Shown in pieces: positions 25,192-34,375 of a DNA stretch of 64,000 nt. Origin of the DNA: Astropecten irregularis. Its lineage: Eukaryota; Echinodermata; Asteroidea; Paxillosida; Astropectinidae. The notes below the pieces were generated by a model. It had not been told where the DNA came from and did not search any database. It saw only the letters and a program-made list of their open reading frames with translations. Each line of letters begins with the position of its first letter. Position 1 is the first letter of the stretch. The stretch is from contig OZ020263.1 of the NCBI GenBank assembly GCA_963971285.1, forward strand, positions 1,426,001 through 1,490,000, read 5' to 3'. Both the position numbers and the translations under genes were made by a program.

Positions 25192-25415
25192 ACCGTCAAC
25201 CCCAAGGTTTAACCACTTTCAGTGGAACGGCGCTATAATGAACACACTGGGATCCACAGAAATTGTTCACTACAGCTGCCGTTCGTTCTAGTGATTTAAA
25301 CAAAAATGTTTGGTGTGTATTGTACATTTGGAGCCCAATATGATGTTCGATATGACTGTGATTGTAATAGTGAGGTTCCACTGAAACATATTACCTGCAT
25401 CGTTCCACTGGACAG

Positions 25416-25821
25416 TAGGCTTGGGCGATTCCAGCATTTTCAAAATCGATTCAAATTTTTGCCGGCAAAAATAACATTGAAATAATGGCAATCTTCTTGA
25501 ATTGACGTGCGGAGTTCATATTGAAACAGCACTATTTGTGGTTTTACAGACAAAACACAGACAGAGCCGCAGGCAGTTAAGTTCTTTGATGCGTAAAAAT
25601 CAGCCAGGCTTTATTTCTTTGAAGAATGTGAGAATCATTTCAGTTGCTTCAACGATCCAACAACTCAAAAATGGCTCAACGCATTTTGAAATCGATACTC
25701 AAAACTCAAAATCGATCAATTCACATAATCGATTCCTCAACAAAGTGGAATCGCTTCTTATTTTGGAATTTAAATTTGGAATCGATTCTTATCGATTTCA
25801 CCATGGAATCGCCCAAGCCTA
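25416..25821. mobile_element. hAT-type MITE with 8-bp target-site duplication
   Basis: Terminal inverted repeats TAGGCTTGGGCGATTCCA (25416 onward) and its reverse complement ending CCTA at 25821 bound a 406-bp element. It is flanked by ctggacag (25408-25415) and ctggacaa (25822-25829), an 8-bp duplication with one mismatch, as made by hAT transposases. The interior has repeated ATCGATT blocks and no transposase. A 128-codon open frame across it is accidental. Confidence 0.8.
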
Positions 25822-26142
25822 CTGGACAAATTTTTCTTTCAGAGATTGTGAAAGTTTTCTTTTAAACTTAAAAAGTTTTCATGTGTGAATTTCTGTTTCA
25901 AGACTAGATCTTTCTCCACAGGCATTTCTTATCTTGATACTATAGGTTTTGTAGATATTGTATTTTGGTAATACTGACGTCTTGAGACTAAAAAAAACCC
26001 ACATGGACTACTGATGTACATGTAGCCCAATTATGGGATTTAGATAGATGACTGTTGGATGATTAGAACCAACAGTGATTTGTATTGTGACATCACGCAT
26101 TGCTTAGCGATTAGGATTGATTTTAAGGCCATGTCACACCTC

Positions 26143-26461
26143 GGGTCGATTTCACAAAACTCATCATAACTTACCATCAATCATAGGACTTATTATGCAT
26201 TGCAGCCCCTACGTAGGATATGATGGGTTATCCTTTGTAACTTGAGTTACAAACAAATAAGCTGCATTTCATCCCTGACATTCTGAGAAGAGATGGAGAG
26301 ATTTTCAAGCCATATTGTGATGTCTTTTTGGCGCAAATACCGTGAAGCAATTTTTTTTCTGTATGATGCATTGCAGCCCTGACTGCCCTATGTAGGATAC
26401 GATGGGTTATTCCTCATGACTCGAGTTATGATCGATCATGGGGCTTCGTGAAATTGATCCC
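26143..26461. repeat. Compound MITE, family A
   Basis: Starts gggtcgatttcacaaaactc and ends gggcttcgtgaaattgatcc. The internal unit gatgcattgcagccc...gatgggttat occurs twice, so two family A copies or an internal duplication are merged here. Confidence 0.65.
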
Positions 26462-26900
26462 AGACAATTTTTTACAGTCAACTTGGAGGCAACCAAGTAC
26501 ACCACATACAAAAGGAAAGTTACTTTTGATAGCACAAAAGATACTTTTCTGGCAGTTTCACACTATCCTCTATAGAATTATATCAAGATGTAAAGATGGA
26601 TGTTATTTCTTCTTGGAGATTGCAAGGCTTGAATTTAATGGAGCCCACGGAGGCCATGGCCTTCATTGCCCTGGTTCTTGGCCTTCATGCCCCCCTCAAA
26701 TGTTTCCATAGACATTATGATTTTCCAATGGAAGTGCCCCCTGCAATGGAAAAGTGGCCTTGCCCTTTTCAGAACCAAATTCAAGGCCTGAGACTGCCTG
26801 CAACTAATTGCCTTTGAATTGTCTCACACCACTCTCTAGTCTCACGTGACATGGGCCTGAATGTTGAGATCCATCTTTGTGCTTCGTGAAATCGACCCCT

Positions 26901-27047
26901 GGGGTCTATTTCACAAAGCCCTGTGATCGACCGGATCGTAACTCGAGTTACGAAGGATAACCCATCGTATCCTACATAGAGCTGCAATGCATCATTTATA
27001 TCCTATGATTAATAATAAGTTACGATGAGTTTGGTGAAATCGACCCC
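26901..27047. repeat. MITE, family A copy
   Basis: Terminal repeats ggggtctatttcacaaagcc and ggtgaaatcgacccc enclose the family core (gtaactcgagttacgaagga, taacccatcgtatcctac, gctgcaatgcatc). About 147 bp. A solitary end of another copy (gcttcgtgaaatcgacccc) abuts it at 26881-26899. Confidence 0.75.
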
Positions 27048-27371
27048 TGGTTCAAATGTTAATTCCAGAATCCAGAGGGGTTGGGTTCAATCCCCACCAC
27101 ATCTGAAAATTGTCTTTACTTGTCACAATATTGAAACCATCTTGATTTTAATGATTATTTGGCTTGAGGGTTTGATGCATGCAAATTTCTCTTCGCACTT
27201 CGAAATCGCATAACAAATAATTGACACACGATTGTAAATCTACGTCAACCCCAACTTTGAAATTGTACAGTATACTGGCTTACTTTGATTTATTCTTTCG
27301 GAAGAAAAGGCCATGATTTGATCAAAACCATCTTCTGTAATCAAATACATGTAAATATAATCAGCACATTC

Positions 27372-27748
27372 TTAAAGGTATAATACATGATTGGTAAAGG
27401 ACACAGTCACAGAACAGCACTCTTACTTTGTCTGATCCAACATGTACAATTGTACATAAAATAACACACCTGTGAAAATTTGAGTCACAGGATAGGAAAA
27501 TTGAGAAAAAATGATTCAATTCTTCTTATAAAATATAAAGAATGTTTTTGATCTTCACCCCCGAGATGAACTGTTTTCAGTCGTTGTTTTACTAATTTCT
27601 GGATAAATACTCCATTTCAGGAGTAAATTTTGTTAACAGTATGTTTCTACCACCATCATCTTCATATCCTGAAAGTTATACCTGTATATAAACCTGTGAA
27701 CATTTCTGTTTGGATATGTTACCAATCTTATATGTACTGTATCTTTAA
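27372..27748. repeat. MITE, family B copy
   Basis: Begins ttaaaggtataatacatgat and ends gtactgtatctttaa. Internal blocks (gtcacagaacagcactctta, cacctgtgaaaatttgagtc, tggataaatactccatttca, accaccatcatcttcatatc) match the reversed order at 23348-23702. Confidence 0.75.
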
Positions 27749-28017
27749 TTTGAAGTTAGAAATGTGTAGCTAACCTTGTAAAATGTTGAACTTTTTTTCA
27801 CAATCTGTCAATTTATTAATATTACTCTCTTTAATTGACACTAGATATTTCTTGAAGATTCAACAGTATTATTCTCGTTGGAAATATCAGTATGTAAATT
27901 ATTTTTCTGGAGTTTTGTATGAAATCTTTCATCTATTCATTGATAAGATTGAAAATAAACTTCCTTTTATTTTGAATTCTGGTGTTCTCCTATTGATATC
28001 TGAATTTTAAATCATTG

Positions 28018-28120
28018 AAAAGTGAACAAAGAAAAATTGGCTGGAGCAGGGTTTGAACCAGTGACCCCGGAATACTGTACTGGCAGTATGTGAGTGGATT
28101 CATGGCTTCTGACTGCCAAA
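28018..28120 (-). repeat. tRNA-derived SINE, minus-strand member of an inverted pair
   Basis: On the minus strand, the B box GGTTCAAACC (28050-28059) sits in a tRNA 3'-half-like context (tcactggttcaaaccctgct, ccagcca) followed by a tail tttttctttgttcacttttc. The same tail follows the plus-strand copy 130 bp away. No A box is recognisable. Confidence 0.6.
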
Positions 28121-28151
28121 CGAACAAAGATAATTGACTTTTAAGGACACC

Positions 28152-28245
28152 ACCAACATGGGGCTAGATAGCTCAGTTGGTACGGTATTTTGGTGGTTGC
28201 TGGTTCGAATCCCACTCTAGTAAATTGTTCTTTGTTCACTTTTCG
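28152..28245 (+). repeat. tRNA-derived SINE, plus-strand member of an inverted pair
   Basis: An A box TAGCTCAGTTGG (28169-28180) and B box GGTTCGAATCC (28202-28212) lie in a tRNA-like head whose ends can pair (CTAGA with TCTAG). The boxes are closer together than in a real tRNA, so the anticodon arm is shortened and this is not a tRNA gene. The tail ttctttgttcacttttc is shared with the other copy and, in diverged form, with 41110-41180. Confidence 0.7.
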
Positions 28246-28304
28246 ATGGCTTAAAGTTAATCCAGTCATTTTTCCTTGTGCTTATTTGATGATATCTGTA
28301 TTTG

Positions 28305-28600
28305 CTTGGAGATAGGAGGGCCTGACACGTTATGATCTTAGCAGGATCTTTCGATAAAGATCCAGCTAGGATCGAAACGCTTCAGGCCCTCCTAACTCCA
28401 AGCATTGCATGTATTTCAAGTCATTATTCTGGTTAATGAGCAATTTGCAGCAGTTCATTATACTTGTATTAAGTTATGTAGTATAGCTTTTTCAGTACAA
28501 TTAATTTACTGCTGCAAGCTGCTCATCATCAACAAAATTAATGACCTGAAATAATTTATGTAAAATGGTTAAACATGTAGTTGGGAGGGCCTGAAGTTTG
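28305..28600 (+). repeat. Hairpin repeat family E, long copy
   Basis: cttggagataggagggcctg (28309 onward) and its reverse relative caggccctcctaactccaag (ends near 28403) form a long hairpin; at its centre agatccagctaggatcgaaa gives the GGATC-GAAAC block. Downstream come tcaagtcattattctggtta and tgagcaatttgcagcag, then an inverted counterpart (actgctgcaagctgctcatc). Non-coding. Confidence 0.65.
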
Positions 28601-31286
28601 GATCCAAGTAGGATTACATGTATTCTTAAATTGCATCCAGCTCAAAGACTCAAGTAAAAACCACATAAATGGATGAGAGGATCAGAACAAAGCTAGAGGG
28701 ACAGAGTGACTTGGGAAACAGGGAAAGCAATCAATAAGGTTGGAAAACCACAGAGAGAGGATAGAGGTGGGCAAGTGTGTTCAGTCGAACTCGAAGGGGA
28801 CAAAGGTGTGTGAGGAGGTTAGGCAAGATCAAAGGTAGAAGATAAAGGAGTCAAGATACAGCAAGCTCAAGGATCAGTGGGAAGTGGGTTGAAAAGAACT
28901 AGTACATGTACTGGGAAAGTTGATCATAATAAGAGTTGGTAAATGATTGAATGCAAGACTAGGGATGGTGGAAAATAGATAATGGACATAGAATTAGAAA
29001 GGACAAAAAAACCAGAATAAATGTGGTCAGTCATTATCATGAAGTCTATTTCCTTCCTCCATGGTCATATCATGAAGGAATGGGAACACTTTTAAAGAAA
29101 TTCCTCCATGGTCACTTGAATATGCATGTATATAAAAAATTATGTGTATCTTGCAAGTTCTAAAAGTCCTCACCATTCAGCCCTTGAGAAAGATCCTGCT
29201 AAAAGCAAAATGGCAGACCTTCCTAAATCTGTGCATTTCGTTTGCATGTTTCTTGTTTTTAAGGTACAGGTTCTGCCTATGATACTTTATTGCTTTCCTT
29301 GATAAGTTTTCATTGCATTCTTGGGCATTTGTTTTTGTTAAAATCCCATACCCTATCACCTTCCTCGTTGACAGGCGTCTGTTGTCTGTCACCATTAAAG
29401 GGGTGTGCGGTTACTCACCAGGACTTTTATGACCTTGTACCAAGAAATGTTTGCGTAATCCCTGTCAACCAGCATGCGGTTCCGATCACAGACGCCAGGT
29501 TGTTTGTTTACAACTCCCTTCAAAATGACCAATCAGCATTAGAACAGTGTGGGATGTCTTCGAAGTTGTCCAATGGAAGTCTGACCTGGTCGTTATGTAG
29601 CTGGGGTTAGATGTTGCTAGGGTTAGTAGGTGAAATACTGTCTGAAAGATTATGTTGTCATTCTCCATCTTAGAAACCTTTGCAGTAGGTTGTGCACGTG
29701 CATCGCACGGCTGAATTGTTTTGCCGTTTCCTACCTCCAGAATCATGATCATGTCGTCAAAATATTCTACACTGTCGGAGTGCATCAATCGACGTTGACT
29801 CTTGTTGGTAAATGTTTTACATTGTGCATTTTGTGTATAATTATTTAATCACGCCGAGAAGTTGAGCAGTTTGTTATGTGTAAATGAATTTGAGACAGCG
29901 CGTTTACCAATGTCATGTTGTCATTTTCAACCAGAGCTTTGCTCCACGTTCTTATTCATCCGTGCTCCAATAAATCTGTTGCTTTTTGGGAAAATGTTAT
30001 CATCCTCTAGGATTATTAGGCATTCAATTTCAAATTTGTGTAAAATGTGTGTATCGTTTCACTTTGCTTGTGTTTTTATAAGCGTTCATGCCCATGAAAC
30101 TTGGAAAAATTACCGACCCCGCGTGCAAGACTAGACCCGCGTAGGCCTACATAAATGTTGCGTTCGACTTCACCTGCTGTGTTTTAAAATTAGAGTACTA
30201 TTCTCCGTGATTGATATAATACCGCAATTTCTATTTGTAAAGCGGTTCCTGAACTTGACAATCGTCATGTAGTGTACGGAGTTTTGTCTTGAAGATTGTT
30301 AGAAAAGTTGATGCAACCATGGCCTCCATGATGCAACCGTGGATCATGATTTCAACAGAGCTAGGCCTTCGATGGAGCCGTACTGGGTCTATTTTGGAAG
30401 AACAGGAAGCTGTTGACATAAAGTACATCATTATGTTGTTTATTGACGTAGGTGGTTTATTCTTTGTAGTGGGGGATCAGATTTTACTGATAACATGGGG
30501 TATAATTCTCTTTTTCTTCAGGCCCCAGATTGCTGCAAGACGATGGACAAAATCTGGCCTTCTGAAATGATGTAATGCGTCAAGAGATCGGACAGGTTAC
30601 GGACTGACTGGTGTACCAACCACTACATCAGTCTCTACGGGAGGATGTCGGTCACTTCGCCCACCGTGGACCCCCTGATCTCGAGTGCAGTTCACCCAGC
30701 AAATATTCATCTTCAACCGGCCGCTAGCTGCATGCAGGAAACACCGAACTTCACACGAATTTGCAAGGTTTGAAACCATCACTTCTCATTATTATTCATT
30801 GGACGTGCACAATTTGCATTAAATTTGGTACTGTTTGTAGCTATAGCGCCCTCTTGCGTGTGATGTTCGTGTATCTAAATTGACGTCTTGAATCAAGTCT
30901 AGCTCCACCCGTGCATAATTACGTACGTACGTTGTACGTACGTTCCGCGCCATCCGCATTGTACAGTACAGTACACATACAAAGCGCGCGCTGCAGGTCG
31001 AATGCACACACAATAAATGGATATTCATTGACATTTCTACGCATTCGCAGTGACCTGACGTAACAGGCCAAATTAATACGAACAAAATATCGGTGTTTTT
31101 TCTATTAAATATCTTTTCGTGATTGGAAAATCAGTTATGAAATATGTCTCAGTACAGAATTTCCGCGCAAAAATGGTAGGAACGTTTGCGTGTCATGGCG
31201 ATTAATATTGTGAATGTAAAGTTTGAAACCGTAGTCATGTAAATACTCTTCAGACCATATGAACTTCAAATGTTTCAAAATTCGGC
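28601..31286. other. Intergenic DNA before the U2 gene
   Basis: Contains an A/G-rich stretch at about 28670-29030 and a decayed family E fragment at 29165-29225 (cccttgagaaagatcctgct). A short CpG-rich palindromic run of ACGTACGT lies near 30921-30943. Open frames here (up to about 106 codons) show no recognisable domain. The U2 promoter must lie at the right end. Confidence 0.4.
31220..31250 (+). promoter_or_regulatory. Candidate U2 proximal sequence element
   Basis: Metazoan snRNA genes use a proximal sequence element centred near -55. The sequence at that place, gaaaccgtagtcatgtaaat (about 31225-31244), is the only candidate. PSEs are lineage-specific and I cannot match it to a consensus, so this rests on position alone. 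Confidence 0.25.
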
Positions 31287-31487
31287 ATCGCTTCTCGGCC
31301 TTTTGGCTAAGATCATGTGTAGTATCTGTTCTTTTCAGCTTAATATCTGAAACGCTGCTCATTGAGCAGCCAGTATATTAAACTGATTTTTGGATCTGGG
31401 CCATGGAATAGGGGCTTGCCTCGTCCTGGCCACGGGTTGGCCCGGTATTGCACTACATCCGGGATTCGGCCCACTCCCTTCGGGGAA
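31287..31487 (+). ncRNA. U2: U2 spliceosomal snRNA
   Basis: U2 snRNA is the core of the U2 snRNP that pairs with the intron branch site. The 5' end ATCGCTTCTCGGCCTTTTGG is the invariant U2 start; the branch-site recognition sequence GTAGTA is at 31319-31324; the Sm-protein site ATTTTTGG is at 31386-31393. Stem-loop IIb (GCTGCTC/GAGCAGC), stem-loop III and stem-loop IV (CCCGGTATTGCACTACATCC, then GGG) all fold with complementary arms. A final CTCCCTTCGGGGA hairpin follows, as in some invertebrate U2s such as nematode; the end at 31487 is placed after it. All functional elements are intact, so this looks like an expressed gene rather than a pseudogene. Confidence 0.95.
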
Positions 31488-31499
31488 ATAATCAAAACC

Positions 31500-31508
31500 A
31501 AAGATAGA
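31500..31508 (+). terminator. U2 3' box
   Basis: AAAGATAGA fits the AAA-purine-NN-AGA core of the snRNA 3' box that directs 3'-end formation by the Integrator complex, about 13 bases past the RNA end. Its presence supports a functional gene transcribed by RNA polymerase II. Confidence 0.65.
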
Positions 31509-31839
31509 ATCATAATATACAAACATACACACATTCTAAATAATTTTTAACATCCAAGATCGAGGAAAATGACAATTTTTACTCCGCCTTTTGCAATTTT
31601 ATGGTAAGTGATTGTACCGGTATGAATTGCAACGTTGAACAATTTTAAAGATTTTCCGTAAAAATGTGGAGAACTCTATTAAAATCCATCAAAAAAGTTT
31701 TACAGTTGAAAGTCCATTGGTTTAGTATGGAGAAATCATTTTAACAAAACTGGAAAAATAAAACTTGGAATTTTGCCAAATGCCTCTTTCTTTAGTCCAC
31801 AACAAAACCATCAGAAGTATTGTTGAGAAATGCAAGGTT

Positions 31840-32030
31840 AAACTGTTCCAAATCATCCCAAAAGGTGTATCGGAGTAGAAAGAACATATTTCTAGCATAA
31901 AAACTGGTCTATTTCCTATCTGCGAGTGGAAATGAATCAATTTCAAGACGTTCAATTTGTCATCAAAAATTGAAAAAATGGCAGGGGGATCCCCCTTGTC
32001 GTTTTTGCCATTTTTGGCCCTTGTGCCCTA
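31840..32030 (+). repeat. Diverged interspersed unit, family G
   Basis: Contains aactgttccaaatcatccca, ttctagcataaaaactggtc, tatctgcgagtggaaatgaa and aaaatggcagggggatcccc, in the same order and orientation as the units at 33096-33640, about 1.2 kb further on. Confidence 0.7.
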
Positions 32031-32112
32031 TTTCTGTTTAGTTCAGAAAATACAGAATGTCAATTCATATATGATTTATTGTACTTATGTCATATCACGT
32101 ATATTTCTGTTG

Positions 32113-32470
32113 CAGTTGTATACAAAGACCTGCTGTATGGGGAGCTTGCTACAGGTACAAGAGCCCTAGGACTCCAAGCTCCTTCAGGGATGCGTGCAAG
32201 AGGACGTCATATCGGTGAGCATCGATGACGATATCTGGGAGGAACTGGTTGCTGACAAGCGGCAGATGGAGGCACGAGCTTCCCCCCAGGCCTGGCAAGA
32301 TCAGAAACCATGCAACGGCAGGCTGAGGAGGAGAATGCGTCAACAGGAAGATAGAACAGCCACGCCCTCCAGCCCCCATGCGGCAGCCCCTTGACCTGCT
32401 TCTACCTGAGGCAGGCTGCCAATCCCACCTCGGTCTGTACAGTCACAGCAGACGATGCTCTAGTTCAGGC
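32113..32470 (+). mobile_element. Degraded 3' end of a LINE (non-LTR retrotransposon)
   Basis: Translated pieces match the C-terminal end of many LINE reverse transcriptases. DLLYGELATGTRALG (from about 32130) is followed in a shifted frame by SVSIDDDIWEELVADKRQ, then by GCQSHLGLYSHSRRC at about 32414-32458, the classic cysteine/histidine tail (C-x-SRIGL-x-SH-x-R-x-C type). At least one frameshift and internal stops separate the pieces, so the element is dead and only its 3' end is left. Clade not assigned. Confidence 0.72.
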
Positions 32471-32573
32471 GCAGTTCCATGATTTCACGAGATGGAAAGA
32501 TGCCTGCCTGCTATACAGCCAGCTCCAGGCAAACCTCTTCTGGTAGATGTTTTCTGCTTGAGCAAACTGCCTA

Positions 32574-32703
32574 GGGGTTGATTTCGCGAAGCCCTGTGAT
32601 CCATCCTAACTGGAGTTACGAAGGATAACCCATCATAGGGCTGCAGTGAATCATGCGTCCTACGATTGATAGTAAGTAGGATGAGTTTGGTGAAATCGAT
32701 CCC
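32574..32703. repeat. MITE, family A copy, first of a tandem pair
   Basis: Ends ggggttgatttcgcgaagcc and ttggtgaaatcgatccc, core ggagttacgaaggataaccc. It is followed after one base by another copy in the opposite orientation. Confidence 0.75.
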
Positions 32704-32704
32704 A

Positions 32705-32856
32705 GGGGTCGATTTTCACCAAAATCATGGTAACTTACTTTCAATTGATGACTTATGATGCATTGCAGCCCTACATACTACATGTACGTAGAATACGATG
32801 AGTTATCCTTCGCAACTCGAGTCCAGATTGATCGTAGGGTTTCATGAAATCGACCT
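32705..32856. repeat. MITE, family A copy, second of a tandem pair
   Basis: Ends ggggtcgattttcaccaaaa and catgaaatcgacctt, core gatgcattgcagccctacat and gagttatccttcgcaactcg. Opposite in orientation to the copy at 32574-32703. Confidence 0.75.
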
Positions 32857-32979
32857 TAGGTAGTAAATCAGTTATTGATACCATTGTCCTCTCAATCCCC
32901 TGACTCTATCCCCCCAGTCTTTAACACCAATACCTTAATTCAGTTGAAGATCACTGGTGATAATAACTTAATTTGTCCA

Positions 32980-33089
32980 GGGGACGATTTCATCAAACTC
33001 ATCGTAACATACAAACAATCGTAGGAGTTATGATGCATTGCAGTCCTATGGGGGATACTATGGGTTATCCTTCGCATCTCAAGTTACGA
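32980..33089. repeat. MITE, family A copy, truncated by family G
   Basis: Starts ggggacgatttcatcaaact and runs through gatgcattgcagtcctatgg and gggttatccttcgcatctca, then ends at aagttacgatc where family G sequence (aaaaattgaaataatggc) begins. Confidence 0.7.
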
Positions 33090-33095
33090 TCAAAA

Positions 33096-33640
33096 ATTGA
33101 AATAATGGCAAGGGGTACGTACCCCTTGTCGTTTTTGCCATTTTATGCTCCAAATTTACTTTTTTCTAAACTGTTCCAAATCTCCCTAATGGGTGTCTCA
33201 GAGCGTAAAGAACCCATTTCTAGCATAAAAACTGGTCTATTTCATATCTGCGAGTGGAATTGAATCAATTTCAAAACATTTGATTTTTCATATTTGGCCC
33301 AAAATTGACTTTTTTCCAAACTGTTCCAAATCTTCCCAAAAGGTGTTTCAGAGCATTAAGAACCCATTTCTAGCATGAAAACTGGTAAATTTCTTATCTG
33401 CGAGTGGAATTGAATCAATTTCAAAACATTTGATTTTTCATCAATTATTGAAAAAATGGCAAGGGGTACCCCTTGTCGTTTTTGCCGTTTTTGGCCCAAA
33501 ATTGACTTTTTTCCAAAACTGTTCCAAATCTTCCCAATAGGTGTTTCAGAGCATAAAGAACCCATTTCTAGCATAAAAACGGGTAAATTTCCTATCTGCG
33601 AGTGTAATTGGATCAATTTCAAAACATTTGATTTAGACCT
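33096..33640 (+). repeat. Tandem array, about 3 diverged units of family G
   Basis: Units of about 140-190 bp share ctgttccaaatcttcccaa, ggtgtttcagagcataaaga, acccatttctagcataaaaa, tatctgcgagtggaattgaa and tcaatttcaaaacatttgat. Between units lies aaaaatggcaaggggtaccc, then cttgtcgtttttgcc, whose AAGGGGTACCCCTT centre is palindromic. A further unit is at 31840-32030. Open frames across this array are by-products. Confidence 0.8.
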
Positions 33641-33903
33641 TAAAAGACCTTATTTTAAAGCAAGTTTTGCAATTTGTGCAAGAATGAAAACAAGATCATC
33701 AGATGTTGGCATGTCAATTGTACATAAATATTGTGATTGTTTTTTTTCTCCATTAAAGGAATAATATTGGAATGACTTCCTTTGTAACTGCGTTCTTATT
33801 CAAGTTCCTTGTCTCATCAATATTCAGATGAATGGCATAGTGATCTGTTTGTTGTTTCGAATATTAAGTTCATGATCAAACTAAAATAAAAACTAAATAA
33901 GTA

Positions 33904-34375
33904 GTGCCCCCCGGTAGTTCCCCCAGTAGTTCCCCCAGTATGGAGTAGTGCCCCCGGTAGTTCCCCCAGTATGGAGTAGTGCCCCCGGTAGTTCCCCCAG
34001 TATGGAGTAGTGCCCCCCGGTAGTTCCCCCAGTATGGAGTAGTGCCCCCCGGTAGTTCCCCCAGTATGGAGTAGTGCCCCCTAGTAGTGCCCCCTAGTAG
34101 TTCCCCCAGTATGGAGTAGTGCCCCCCGGTAGTTCCCCCAGTAGTTTCCCAGTATGGAGTAGTGCCCCCCGGTAGTTCCCCCAGTAGTTCCCCCAGTATG
34201 GAGTAGTGCCCCCTAGTAGTTCCCCCAGTAGTTTCCCAGTATGGAGTAGTGCCCCCCGGTAGTTCCCCCAGTAGTTCCCCCAGTATGGAGTAGTGCCCCC
34301 TAGTAGTTCCCCCAGTAGTTCCCTCAGTAGTTCCCCCAGTATGGAGTAGTGCCCCCGGTAGTTCCCCCAGTAGTT
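33904..34375. repeat. C-rich minisatellite, ~31-bp unit
   Basis: Tandem repeats of gtagttcccccagtatggag followed by tagtgccccccg, 31-32 bp per unit, about 13-15 copies, some with an extra 12-bp tagttcccccag. On the minus strand each unit gives two runs of five or six G, so the array has strong G-quadruplex potential. It abuts the next array directly. Confidence 0.95.

Noticed and set aside
25502-25888. 128-codon open frame behind the zinc-finger gene
   Set aside because: It lies almost wholly in the hAT MITE and shows no domain.
28152-28245. Functional tRNA gene
   Set aside because: A and B boxes are present but the anticodon arm is too short for a cloverleaf, and the same tail follows other copies; this is a SINE.
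29290-29610. 106-codon open frame on the plus strand
   Set aside because: No recognisable domain, no splice context, and atypical composition for a coding exon.
30289-30570. 93-codon open frame with a hydrophobic stretch
   Set aside because: One possible membrane helix, but no homology I recognise and no supporting splice sites or polyadenylation signal.
33456-33764. 102-codon frame and the antisense 88-codon frame at 33356-33622
   Set aside because: Both lie in the family G tandem repeats and repeat the same peptide.
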